NCBI GenBank assembly: GCA_050184415.1
Contig: JBFXAJ010000001.1
Coordinates: forward strand, 62,001-126,000
Length of the DNA: 64,000 bases
Direction: 5' to 3'
DNA from: JADLGL01 sp050184415
Lineage (GTDB): Bacteria; Pseudomonadota; Alphaproteobacteria; Rhizobiales; Kaistiaceae
Positions 8,062 through 15,718 of this stretch are shown here, in pieces. Every line of letters starts with the position of its first letter. Position 1 is the stretch's first letter. Position numbers and translations under genes: made by a program. Below the pieces are notes generated by a model, which was not told the origin of the DNA, made no database searches, and worked only from the letters and a program-made list of their open reading frames with translations.

Positions 8062-8852
8062 TGCGCGCCGGCGCGGGTGAGTTCACCGGCCGTGACCCGG
8101 AACGGCAGCACGTTCTCCGGTAGCGGCAGCGGGCAGACGGCGTGGACGGTGAACACGCAGGGCGGATTGAAGGCCCGGTTGAAGTCGAGGACGATCGTGT
8201 CCGCCGTCAGGTCCTCGCCATAAAGGAAGCGGGCCGCGCCGTAGGTCTCGACGCCGCTGGTGCCGTCGCGGAAGACGAATTGCGGCCTCTCCGGCGTCCC
8301 GTGCGTCGGCACCAGCTCGTAGCGCCTGCCGCCGACGGTGAAGACCGCCTTCCGCCGGATGGTGACCGTGGTCGGGATGCCGACCATCGTGTCGACCACC
8401 TCCTCGCGCGGCGGCACCAGCTCGATCCAGTCGGCGACGATCCGCCAGGCGGGATCGGGCGGGAAGTAGGAGAGGCCGGCGAAAGCAGCGCGTTCCGGCG
8501 CGTCGCGATCGCGGATGCGCAAGGCCAGGCGGCCGTCGAGCGCGGTCGCCTCGAGGAGGAAGCGGCCCCATTGTGTCATCGGCTGCCCCGGCTGGAGGGC
8601 GATCGGCTCGCCAGCCTCCGGGACGAAGCGGACCTCGCCGCCGTCTGCCGTGGCGGTGGCGGATGGCGCGCCGGCCGGCAGCACGAGGTCGGCGTCCGGC
8701 GCCGGGCCGATGGTGATCGGCCCGTCGACCCAGGCACGTCCGGCGACCGTCAGCCAGCCGTTGTCGGCCGTGAGGCTCCGGAGCCGGCGCGCGCGCCAGG
8801 CCTCGTTCTGCGCCAGGAAGGTGGCGTCGGCGGGGTTGGGACTGTCGGGCAT
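8058..8852 (-). CDS. DUF1684 domain protein
   Basis: 264 residues from the ATG at 8852 (MPDSPNPADATFLAQNEAWR), chosen over an ATG at 8912 because DUF1684 proteins begin shortly before this WR-rich segment. The C-terminal family block is clear: LDFNRAFNPPCVFTVHAVC followed by PLPLPENVLPF. There is no signal peptide. The family is widespread and of unknown function; two conserved Cys in the last block may bind a ligand or metal, which is inference. Convergent with the peptide transporter operon. Confidence 0.85.
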   Translation of the reverse strand: MPDSPNPADATFLAQNEAWRARRLRSLTADNGWLTVAGRAWVDGPITIGPAPDADLVLPAGAPSATATADGGEVRFVPEAGEPIALQPGQPMTQWGRFLLEATALDGRLALRIRDRDAPERAAFAGLSYFPPDPAWRIVADWIELVPPREEVVDTMVGIPTTVTIRRKAVFTVGGRRYELVPTHGTPERPQFVFRDGTSGVETYGAARFLYGEDLTADTIVLDFNRAFNPPCVFTVHAVCPLPLPENVLPFRVTAGELTRAGAH

Positions 8853-9093
8853 GCTGGCGGTCGATCCGGGACGGGAGGCAACGCCGCCGATATAGGTGGT
8901 CGCGCCGATCACGCCTCTGCGTCAAACGCAACGCTGACGCCCGAGGGCAGGGCGATTGCATACGGATCGCGTTGTCGGCCGTGGCGGCTTCGGCATCGCG
9001 CGCACGATCGAGCATGACCTAAAGCTCGGAAATCCGATGTCCGCCTGCCGAGGGGTTGCGCCAAACGCCGTCGGACGCAGCGGTGGCGCCGGC

Positions 9094-9408
9094 TCACAGC
9101 CGCTCGATCGGGCTCGCGCGGATGACGAGTTCCTTCTGCCGCAGCCGATCCTCGAGCTGCCGCCGATAGGCGGCCCACCAATCGCGATCGAGGGATATGG
9201 TCATCACCTCCACCACGACGATGTCGTCCTCCTCGGAGGCGGCGCCCGGGCCGCGCCAGAGTCCCTCGGCCGGTCCGCGGGTGTAGGCGGTGACGCCCCC
9301 GAAACGCGCGGTGAGCTCCTGCTTGATCCGTTCGAGGGACGCCCTGCCGGTCGACGCGTAGGGCCGTGGCAGCGGGACGAGGATCTGGACCAGGAACGCA
9401 TCCGTCAT
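9094..9408 (-). CDS. Conserved hypothetical protein, 104 residues
   Basis: A small soluble protein beginning MTDAFLVQILVPL, with the block ELTARFGGVTAYTRGPAEGLW and an acidic stretch EEDDIVVVEVMTISLDRDWW. I recognise this pattern from uncharacterised conserved proteins but know no function. No signal peptide or membrane span. It follows the isochorismatase-fold gene after 53 nt on the same strand, so it is probably co-transcribed from the EcfG-type promoter at 10111-10135. A ggaggccggc ribosome site precedes the ATG. Confidence 0.75.
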   Translation of the reverse strand: MTDAFLVQILVPLPRPYASTGRASLERIKQELTARFGGVTAYTRGPAEGLWRGPGAASEEDDIVVVEVMTISLDRDWWAAYRRQLEDRLRQKELVIRASPIERL

Positions 9409-9461
9409 GCCGGCCTCCTTTCAGGGCGCGGCTCGGCCGAAGCCCGCATCCGCGCCACCCG

Positions 9462-10064
9462 CTATCGCCATGCCGCAAGAACCTCAGCCACCGTCGCAAC
9501 GCCGATCTGTTCGGAGAACCGCGTCCGGAACTGGGCCATCAGGGCGTCGTGGCCGGCGTCGGACGAGCTGCAGATCCCGTCGGAGACGACGATGACCCGG
9601 AACCCGAGATCGACGGCGTCGAGCACGGAAGCGAGGACGCAGACGTCGGTCTCGACTCCGGTGACGATCAGCGTCTCCGTCCCGCGCCCCCGCAGATGAT
9701 CATCAAGGCCCTTCGCGCCGAAGGCTGAATAGACCGCCTTGTCGAAGATCGTCGCCGGCGGCGTCAGACGGGCGAGCGGCTGCAGGAGCTCGAGCATCGC
9801 GGGATCCAGCCGGCGGAGGGTCACCTCGTCCCAGCGGCGGTAGTAGCGGCGCCAGGCACCGGGGAGGTCATCGGCATCGGTGGGCGGGATGAAGCGCGTG
9901 AAGACCGTGCGCTCCGGCCGCGCCGCGGCGAGGAGCGCGATCTGGGGCAGCGTCCGCTTCAGCCACGGCGTCGGCCATGGGCCGCCGTCCGCGAAGAGGT
10001 TCTGCATGTCGATCGAGAGGTGGATCGCGCCCCTGGCGAGGTCGTCACTGAGGCTCCTGGTCAT
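9462..10064 (-). CDS. Isochorismatase-fold cysteine hydrolase
   Basis: 200 residues from the ATG at 10064. The first strand LSIDMQNLFADGG carries the catalytic Asp, a Lys occurs in DKAVYSAF, and the nucleophile Cys lies in VTGVETDVCVLASVLDA, together the Asp-Lys-Cys triad of the family. The longer open frame to 10241 is rejected because it runs past the promoter. Substrate cannot be told from sequence (nicotinamidase, biuret, N-carbamoyl compounds are all possible). An EcfG-type promoter lies 47 nt upstream, which suggests general stress response control, shared with its divergent neighbour. Confidence 0.9.
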   Translation of the reverse strand: MTRSLSDDLARGAIHLSIDMQNLFADGGPWPTPWLKRTLPQIALLAAARPERTVFTRFIPPTDADDLPGAWRRYYRRWDEVTLRRLDPAMLELLQPLARLTPPATIFDKAVYSAFGAKGLDDHLRGRGTETLIVTGVETDVCVLASVLDAVDLGFRVIVVSDGICSSSDAGHDALMAQFRTRFSEQIGVATVAEVLAAWR

Positions 10065-10110
10065 GCGCGCTCTGGGTTGGGAGCCGGCGGGACTCCGCGG
10101 CCTGCCCAAC

Positions 10111-10135
10111 AACGACGCCTCGTCCCCCGCGTTCC
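10111..10135 (-). promoter_or_regulatory. EcfG (general stress sigma)-type promoter for the isochorismatase gene
   Basis: On the minus strand this reads GGAAC, 16 nt, CGTTGTT, matching the alphaproteobacterial EcfG consensus (GGAAC-N16/17-CGTT). The -10 element lies 47 nt before the ATG at 10064. Confidence 0.65.
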
Positions 10136-10145
10136 GCCGTGGGGA

Positions 10146-10170
10146 AGAACCTTTGCCGGCGCGGAACGTT
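10146..10170 (+). promoter_or_regulatory. EcfG-type promoter for the DUF6766 gene
   Basis: Plus strand AGAAC, 16 nt, CGTTGTT. One mismatch in the -35 element. The -10 lies 25 nt upstream of the ATG at 10195, with the gggagg ribosome site between. It faces away from the stronger EcfG-type site at 10111-10135, so one short region drives two stress genes in opposite directions. Confidence 0.5.
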
Positions 10171-10194
10171 GTTGGTCTGAACCCGGGAGGTCGA

Positions 10195-10707
10195 ATGTCA
10201 AGGGCTTCCACTCGAACATCCATGTCCACCCGAACGTCCAAAGGAACGCGCGCGCGGCGGCGCGACGCCCGGCTCGAAGGCCGGACCCGGCCGCACCCGT
10301 CGATCTGGCGGCGCTACAGTTTTGCCTGGATCACCGGCGGCTTCTTCCTCGTGTCGCTCGTCGGCCACTGGGTGTTCGGCTGGTTCGCCTATGTCGACGA
10401 CCAATCCGCGCTCGGCGAGCCCGTCGCGGTGGCCGGCTATCTGATCGAGATGACGCGCGACACCCTCGAGAACTGGCAGTCGGAGTTCCTCCAGCTCCTG
10501 TGGCAGGTCGGCGGCCTCGCGCTCCTTCTCTATGTCGGCTCGCCGCAATCGAAGGAGGGCGACGACCGGATGGAGGCGAAGGTCGACGAAATCCTCCGCC
10601 GGGTCGCGCCGGCCGATGCGGAGAAGATCCTCCTCGAGATCGACGAGGACTATGCCGGCCGACACACCGACGCGCAGCATCTGGCGCGGCAGGAGCCCAG
10701 ACGCTAG
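10195..10707 (+). CDS. DUF6766 family membrane protein
   Basis: 170 residues from the ATG at 10195, which has a perfect gggagg ribosome site 4 nt upstream. After a basic N-terminus come two membrane spans (about residues 49-68 and 102-118) separated by a segment ending LENWQSEFLQLLWQVGGL, then GSPQSKEGDDRMEAKVDEIL; this combination marks the DUF6766 family, common in bacteria that accumulate stress proteins. Function unknown. The open frame extends upstream to 9880, but only as a shadow of the divergent gene. Control by EcfG is predicted from the promoter at 10146-10170. Confidence 0.85.
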   Translation: MSRASTRTSMSTRTSKGTRARRRDARLEGRTRPHPSIWRRYSFAWITGGFFLVSLVGHWVFGWFAYVDDQSALGEPVAVAGYLIEMTRDTLENWQSEFLQLLWQVGGLALLLYVGSPQSKEGDDRMEAKVDEILRRVAPADAEKILLEIDEDYAGRHTDAQHLARQEPRR

Positions 10708-10799
10708 GCGGAGGCTTCGATCGCCGGGTGCTGCGGTGTCGGTGACCGGAGCGGACGACGGTCCGCGCAGTACGACACCGGACACAGCGATGCGCCCGC

Positions 10800-10825
10800 G
10801 GAACTCCGGCGACCCGGCGCACATT
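10800..10825 (+). promoter_or_regulatory. Possible weak EcfG-type promoter for the DUF892 gene
   Basis: GGAAC, 17 nt, CATT. The -35 is perfect, the -10 has one mismatch (CATT for CGTT). It lies 56 nt upstream of the DUF892 start, and DUF892 genes are often stress-induced. Confidence 0.3.
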
Positions 10826-10880
10826 CCGGTCTTGACGAAAAACGGCCGCATTCCTGCCGCCGTAGCAGCCGGAGTCTCCG

Positions 10881-11384
10881 ATGGGTCTTTTCTCCAAGGA
10901 CATCAAGTCCATGGACGATCTCTTCGTCCACACGCTTCGCGACATCTACTGTGCCGAGCAGCAGATCCTGAAGGCGCTGCCGAAGATGATCGAGAAGGCG
11001 ACCGACGCCACGCTGAAGAGCGGCCTCGAATCCCACCGCGTCGAGACCGAGAACCACGTGACGCGGCTCGAGCAGGTGTTCGCCCTCCATGGCACCGAGC
11101 CGAAGGCGGTCGACTGCCCGGCGATCGACGGCATCCTCAAGGAGGCGAACGAGATCACCGGCAACGTCGCCGACGACCGCGTCCTCGACGCCGCGATCGT
11201 GGCCGCCTGCCAGGCGGTGGAGCACTACGAGATCACCCGCTACGGCACGCTGGTCGCCTGGGCCCAGGAGCTCGGCCGCAGCGATTGCGCCGACATCCTC
11301 GCCGAGACACTCGACGAGGAGAAGGCTGCGGACGAAGCGCTCACCGCGGTGGCGGAGGACCGCGTGAACCGCCTCGCAGCATAG
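10881..11384 (+). CDS. DUF892 (YciE/YciF) ferritin-like protein
   Basis: 167 residues, soluble, predicted four-helix bundle. It starts MGLFSKDIKSMDDLFVHTLRDIYCAEQQIL, exactly the opening of YciF-like proteins, with conserved Glu and His residues (Glu in AEQQ, HRVETENHVTRLE, EHYEITRYGTLVAWA) that form the di-iron site of the ferritin-like fold. Members are induced by osmotic and general stress. ATG at 10881 follows a ggagtctccg sequence. The alcohol dehydrogenase pseudogene begins 40 nt downstream. Confidence 0.93.
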   Translation: MGLFSKDIKSMDDLFVHTLRDIYCAEQQILKALPKMIEKATDATLKSGLESHRVETENHVTRLEQVFALHGTEPKAVDCPAIDGILKEANEITGNVADDRVLDAAIVAACQAVEHYEITRYGTLVAWAQELGRSDCADILAETLDEEKAADEALTAVAEDRVNRLAA

Positions 11385-11424
11385 CCGGCAAAGCAGCGGC
11401 CCGTGCTCCCGTCCGCGAGGTCCG

Positions 11425-12642
11425 ATGAGAGCGCTCACCTGGCACGGCCGGGAAGACATCCGCTGCCAGACTGTTCCCGATCCGAGGATCGAGGACGCGC
11501 GCGACGTCGTCATCAAGGTGACGTCCTGCGCCATCTGCGGCTCGGACCTCCATCTGATGGGCGGTTTCGTCAGTGGCATGAAGGCGGGCGACGTCCTCGG
11601 CCACGAGACGATGGGTGAGGTTGTGGAGGTCGGCAGCGGCGTCGGCAATCTCAAGGTCGGCGACCGGGTTGTGGTCCCGTTCGTCATGAGCTGCGGCGAA
11701 CGCCGGATGTGCCGCTGGCGGCTGTTCTCGCTGTGCGAGCGCTCCAACCCGAACGGCGCCGAGCAGGCCAAGATCCAGGGCTACGCCACCGCCGCCGGCT
11801 TCGGCTATTCCCACATGCTCGGCGGCTTCGCCGGCGGCTAGGCGGAGTATCTCCGCGTTCCCTATGCCGACGTCGGCCCGATCAAAGTGCCGGAAGGCCT
11901 CTCCGACGAGCAGGTCCTCTTCCTCTCCGACATCTTCCCCACCGGCTACCAGGCCGCCGAGCAGTGCGACATCCAGCCGGGGCAGACGATCCTCGTCTTC
12001 GGCTGCGGCCCGGTCGGCCTCTTCGCCATCAAGTCCGCCTTCCTCCTCGGCGCCGGCCGCGTCATCGCGGTCGACACCGTTCCGGAGCGGCTTGCGCTCG
12101 CCCGCACGTCGGGCGCGGAGACGCTCGACTACACCGACCCGGACCTGCAGCAGCAGATCCTCGCGATGACGAACGGGGAGGGGCCGGACGCGGTGATCGA
12201 GGCGGTCGGCGCGGAGAGCCACGGCGCCGGCGGCGTCATCGAGACCCTCCAGACCAGGCCTACGGCGACCGAGCGGCCCTACGCCCTGCAGCAGGCGATC
12301 ATGGCCTGCCGGCCCGGCGGGATCCTCTCTTTGCCCGGCGTGTTCTTCGGCATCGTCCCGGTGGCGATGGGCGCGTTCTTCGGCAAGGCCCTGGTGCTCC
12401 GTTGCGGCCAGACCCACGTCCAACGCTACCTCGCACCGCTCCTCCAGACGATCATCGACGGCGACATCGACCCCTCCTTCCTGATCACCCATCGCGTCGG
12501 CCTCGAGGACGGTCCGGAGATGTACAAGACCTTCCGCGACAAGAAGGACGGCTGCGTGAAGGTCGTGGGGCCTGAACAAGCCGGGATGCCCTCCTCCTCT
12601 GTTGTTGCGACGTCTGCGGTTGGAACCGATGCTGGAGCATGA
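11425..12642 (+). pseudogene. Zinc-dependent alcohol dehydrogenase (MDR family), interrupted by an amber codon
   Basis: The frame encodes a 405-residue class III-like zinc alcohol/formaldehyde dehydrogenase. It shows CAICGSDLHLMGG with the catalytic Cys, GHETMGEVVEVG with the zinc-binding His-Glu pair, and the Rossmann motif VFGCGPVGLFAIKSAFLLGA. Codon 139 (11839-11841) is TAG, between LGGFAGG and AEYLRVPYADVG; relatives normally have Gln here, so a single CAG-to-TAG change explains it. The frame is otherwise intact on both sides and the downstream half could restart only at 11887. The structural zinc loop reads CGERRMCRWRLFSLCERS, with one Cys replaced, so that site may be weak. Overlaps DUF488 by 4 nt. 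Confidence 0.85.
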
Positions 12643-13181
12643 CGAACGCCATCTTCACGGTCGGACACTCGACCCTCGAGGTCGATGCTTTCATCGGGCT
12701 GCTCCGGCAGGCCGGCGCGGATTTCGTCGTCGACGTGCGGCGGTTTCCGCGGTCGCGCCGGCATCCCCAGTTCAATGACGACGCGCTCGCGGCCCGCCTT
12801 GCGGAGGACGGCATCGGCTACGAACACATCGCCGCCCTCGGCGGGCGCCGCGCCGGGACGGGTGCCGGCAGCATCAACGCCTACTGGCGCGAGGCGGGTT
12901 TCCGGAACTACGCCGGCTACGCGCTGACGGCCGATTTCCGCCACGGCCTCGAACGCCTCCTCGACATCGCCGACACGCGCCGGCCGGCGATCATGTGCGC
13001 GGAGGCCGTGTGGTGGCGATGCCACCGCCGCATCATCACGGACTATCTCCTGGCGGCGGGCGTGACCGTCCTCCACATCATGCAGCCCTTCCGGCTCGAG
13101 CCGGCGGAGCTGACGGCGGCGGCGGTGCGGGTACCCGAAGGGCTGGTGTATCCGCCCGCCGACCCGGAGCTTGGCCTTTGA
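12639..13181 (+). CDS. DUF488 domain protein
   Basis: 180 residues. Opening IFTVGHSTLEVDAFIGLLRQ and the following VVDVRRFPRSRRHPQF are the two conserved N-terminal blocks of DUF488; the C-terminal block CAEAVWWRCHRRIITDYLL is complete, with its conserved Cys and the CH-R-I pattern. The family is cytoplasmic, of unknown function. The ATGA overlap with the broken dehydrogenase implies translational coupling to it, so the amber codon upstream could reduce expression. Confidence 0.9.
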   Translation: MTNAIFTVGHSTLEVDAFIGLLRQAGADFVVDVRRFPRSRRHPQFNDDALAARLAEDGIGYEHIAALGGRRAGTGAGSINAYWREAGFRNYAGYALTADFRHGLERLLDIADTRRPAIMCAEAVWWRCHRRIITDYLLAAGVTVLHIMQPFRLEPAELTAAAVRVPEGLVYPPADPELGL

Positions 13182-13317
13182 GGCTTGGACCGCGTGCCTC
13201 GGGACCCGTTCGTTCTGCGTTACGGGGCGCCGGTCGTCGAATGAGGCAGGCCAACCGCGATGCCTCCTTGCCGTCCGTCACCATGCGCACCATAAGGGGT
13301 CGCGCCGAAAGCGACCC

Positions 13318-13393
13318 GGGCCCGTAGCTCAATGGTTAGAGCCGACCGCTCATAACGGTCTGGTTGCAGGTTCGAGTCCTGCCGGGCCCACCA
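13318..13393 (+). tRNA. tRNA-Ile2 (anticodon CAU, lysidine-type)
   Basis: 76 nt cloverleaf. The acceptor gggcccg pairs with cgggccc, followed by A and an encoded CCA. The D arm, the anticodon stem gaccg/cggtc with loop ctCATaa, and the T arm gcagg-ttcgagt-cctgc are all intact. CAU could mean Met, but the acceptor stem and anticodon stem with a CTCATAA loop match ileX-type isoleucine tRNAs, whose C34 becomes lysidine and reads AUA. It lacks the initiator C1-A72 mismatch and the three GC pairs typical of fMet. Confidence 0.92.
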
Positions 13394-13839
13394 ATGTTTT
13401 CAATAGGTTGAGGTAGTTGGCTTCATGGTCCGCCGCCCCTCCAATGAGGTATGGTTGGGTGTCCAACGGCGCTGCATCGGGCTTGGTGCGTGTCGGTGCG
13501 GCCTGGGGACGGTAGCCGATCGCCTCGCCGGGCACCGTCTCGCCCTGGCCGCTGGAGCGGCAGCGCCTCGCCGGTCAGGAGGGATTCGTCACGCTCGACA
13601 GCGCTCGTCCCGACCAGAACCCCAACAGCGAGAGCGGCCGCCGCTTCCCGCTGGAAGCCGCGGCGCTGCGACTTCGGGATGGTTCGTGGCCCGCGGCGTA
13701 AATCAGTGCTCCGGGCGCTTCGGCTCAGTGGTCGTCATCGTCCGCCCTCATCAACCTTGTCCGGCGGCCAGCGCCTGCTCGATCCCGTGGACTGGAAGCT
13801 GGGGTTGCAATCGCGGTCCGTGGCGGAAGGCACCGGGGG
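13394..13839. other. 446 bp without a supported gene, downstream of tRNA-Ile2
   Basis: No ORF here has family features or a sound start. One frame from 13516 to the TAA at 13701 reads like real coding sequence (...LAGQEGFVTLDSARPDQNP...) but is preceded directly by a TAG and has no start codon, so it may be the tail of a decayed gene. No integrase or direct repeat of the tRNA 3' end was seen. Confidence 0.4.
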
Positions 13840-14358
13840 CTACGTTCCGGTGGTTGGCGGACCGGCGGCCCCCTCGCGTGCCGGCTCGAGGATGCCGAAG
13901 ACATTTCCTTCGGTGTCCTTGAAGACGACCATTGTGCCGACACCCGGCATGTCGGTCGGCGGCGCAACGAGAATGCCGCCAGCCTCACGGATTCGCTCCG
14001 CATATTCCCCGGCGGACGGGACTTCGATGGTTGGCATGACGGTCTGCTGCGGCAGCTCGCGCTTGGCGATGCCGCCGCCGACCCCCACGGCTCCGTCGCC
14101 CTGGGGCAGAAGCAGCCAATAGGGGACGGGGCCAGGCAACTCCTGGATCCGCCAGCCGAAGGCCTGCTCAAAGAACCGGGCCGCGCGAGCGGGATCGTCA
14201 GCGGAGATGTCCACATGGACAAACCCCTTCGCCGCCGAACGCGAGCCTTCGGGTGCCGTGTCGGTGCGGTCGGTCGCTGTCGGCTGATTGCCGCCATTGG
14301 GCTGGGTAGGGCCACGGCCGGTGGTCTCGTTCATGGAGCGATGATCCTGCTGATTCAC
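13840..14358 (-). CDS. VOC (glyoxalase/bleomycin resistance) family protein
   Basis: 172 residues. The VOC fold is visible from GFVHVDISADDPARAARFFEQAFGW, then WLLLPQGDGAVGVGGGI, PTIEVPSAGEYAERIREAGG and MVVFKDTEGNVFGILEP, the usual order of paired beta-alpha-beta modules. The family includes metal-dependent lyases and resistance proteins; substrate unknown. GTG at 14358 has ggag six nt upstream and is preferred over an ATG eight codons later, which has no ribosome site. The first 40 residues are polar and probably disordered. Confidence 0.85.
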   Translation of the reverse strand: MNQQDHRSMNETTGRGPTQPNGGNQPTATDRTDTAPEGSRSAAKGFVHVDISADDPARAARFFEQAFGWRIQELPGPVPYWLLLPQGDGAVGVGGGIAKRELPQQTVMPTIEVPSAGEYAERIREAGGILVAPPTDMPGVGTMVVFKDTEGNVFGILEPAREGAAGPPTTGT

Positions 14359-14493
14359 GGCGATCTCCGTGGTTCACGACCGGGTGGTGAGGAGCGCACA
14401 GGCCGACCGCCGTCGGATTCACGTCGATCGACATGGGCTCCGTCGAGGCGGGCGAAATTCGACTACCAGTCGCGCCGTTGTCGCCGTCGATCC

Positions 14494-14507
14494 TTGATCC
14501 TGCTCAA
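14494..14507. promoter_or_regulatory. FNR/FixK-type site upstream of the arcC transcript
   Basis: TTGAT-cctg-CTCAA, one mismatch from TTGAT-N4-ATCAA and the same deviation as the site before arcD. An activator centred here would start a transcript near 14542, ahead of the mgtC-like remnant and arcC. Confidence 0.5.
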
Positions 14508-14597
14508 TCCCCGCCTAAGGACACCCCCGGAGTTTCGCCTGCCGGCACGGCGCGGTAGCGATCGCGGTCCCTCGTCAGCCCTTTCCTTCGCATCGCC

Positions 14598-14777
14598 GTG
14601 TCCTTCGACCTTCTCCTCCGCCTCGGCATCGCGCTCGCGATCGGCATGATCGTCGGCCTCGAGCGCGGCTGGCGCCTGCGCGAGGAGCCCGCGACGTGCG
14701 TCAGGCGTCCCCTTGGCGCCGGCACCACCGCGTCCGTCGCCGCCGGCGCGCTGGCCGCGGCCCTTACCGCCCCCTAG
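14598..14777 (+). pseudogene. Truncated MgtC/DUF4010-like N-terminal fragment
   Basis: A 59-residue frame from GTG: VSFDLLLRLGIALAIGMIVG followed by LERGWRLREEP, which is the N-terminal membrane helix and LERGWR motif of MgtC/SapB and DUF4010 proteins. After REEP the sequence becomes unrelated low-complexity Ala-rich residues and stops; hundreds of residues are missing. Best read as the remnant of a deleted gene in front of arcC, though a short expressed leader peptide is not excluded. Its stop lies 16 nt before arcC. Confidence 0.5.
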
Positions 14778-14793
14778 AGTCTGGAGGACAGCC

Positions 14794-15696
14794 ATGCGGA
14801 TCGTCATCGCCCTCGGCGGCAACGCACTCCTTCGGCGCGGCGAACCCATGTCGGCCGCAGCCCAGGAGGCGAATGTGAGGTCGGCCGTGGCGGCCCTCGC
14901 GCCGATCATTGCCGTCGGGCACCATGTTGCGATCACCCACGGAAACGGACCCCAGGTCGGCCTGCTTGCGCTCCAGAATCCCGGTGGCGACGGGTCCTTC
15001 CCCCTCGACGTCCTCGGGGCGGAGACCGAGGGTATGATCGGGTATCTCGTCGAACGGGAGCTCGCAGCGCGGCTGCCGTCGGAGGACCTCATCGCGACCC
15101 TCCTGACGCAGGTCCGAGTAGCGGCCGATGATCCGGCCTTCGCCAGGCCCTCGAAGCCGATCGGGCCGAGCTACGACGAGGAGACGGCCCGCCGGCTGGC
15201 TGCGCAGCATGGGTGGAGCGTCGGTCTGGATGGCAAGGGCTGGCGACGGCTCGTCCCGTCGCCGCGTCCGCAGGAGATTCTCGCCGCGAAAGTCATCGAG
15301 ATGCTGTTCGATCTCAACGTCACGGTGATCTGCGCGGGCGGCGGTGGCATCCCTATCGTCGAAGACGATGGCGGGATGCTCCGCGGAGTGGAGGCCGTCG
15401 TGGACAAGGATTTCGCGTCATCACTCCTGGCCCGCCGTCTCGGCGCCGACCTCCTGATGCTGCTGACCGACGTGGACGCCGTGTATAGCGGCTGGGGGAC
15501 CGAGCAGGCGATGCCGCTCGCCAGCGTGTGCTCGCGGGACCTGGATCCGGGAATGTTCCCTCCCGGCTCGATGCGGCCGAAAGTCGAGGCGGCGATGGAG
15601 TTCGCCGTCCTGACCGGCCGGCCGGCCGCGATCGGCGCGCTTGCCGACGCGGAAGCCATCCTCCGCGGCGAGCGGGGGACACGCATCCTTCCGTGA
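14794..15696 (+). CDS. arcC: Carbamate kinase
   Basis: 300 residues; last step of the arginine deiminase pathway, carbamoyl phosphate + ADP to ATP + CO2 + ammonia, in the cytoplasm. The N-terminus MRIVIALGGNALLRRGE is the classic start, followed by ITHGNGPQVGLLALQ, CAGGGGIPIVEDD and the ADP-site region LLTDVDAVYSGWGT. ATG at 14794 has a ggagga ribosome site; an upstream extension of the frame lacks family similarity. It is on the opposite strand from arcDAB, and is followed by an alpha/beta hydrolase gene. Confidence 0.96.
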   Translation: MRIVIALGGNALLRRGEPMSAAAQEANVRSAVAALAPIIAVGHHVAITHGNGPQVGLLALQNPGGDGSFPLDVLGAETEGMIGYLVERELAARLPSEDLIATLLTQVRVAADDPAFARPSKPIGPSYDEETARRLAAQHGWSVGLDGKGWRRLVPSPRPQEILAAKVIEMLFDLNVTVICAGGGGIPIVEDDGGMLRGVEAVVDKDFASSLLARRLGADLLMLLTDVDAVYSGWGTEQAMPLASVCSRDLDPGMFPPGSMRPKVEAAMEFAVLTGRPAAIGALADAEAILRGERGTRILP

Positions 15697-15718
15697 CCTC
15701 CAACCGGGACCGGCGGCG

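Noticed and set aside
11839..11841. Pyrrolysine or other recoding at TAG
   Set aside because: Gln is the normal residue, no recoding genes are seen, and one base change explains it.
13318..13393. Reading the CAU tRNA as Met
   Set aside because: Acceptor and anticodon stems match ileX-type tRNA-Ile2; the initiator signs are absent and the elongator Met tRNA of alphaproteobacteria has a different acceptor stem.
13394..13839. Integrated element at the tRNA 3' end
   Set aside because: No integrase, no direct repeat of the tRNA end, and no change in composition.
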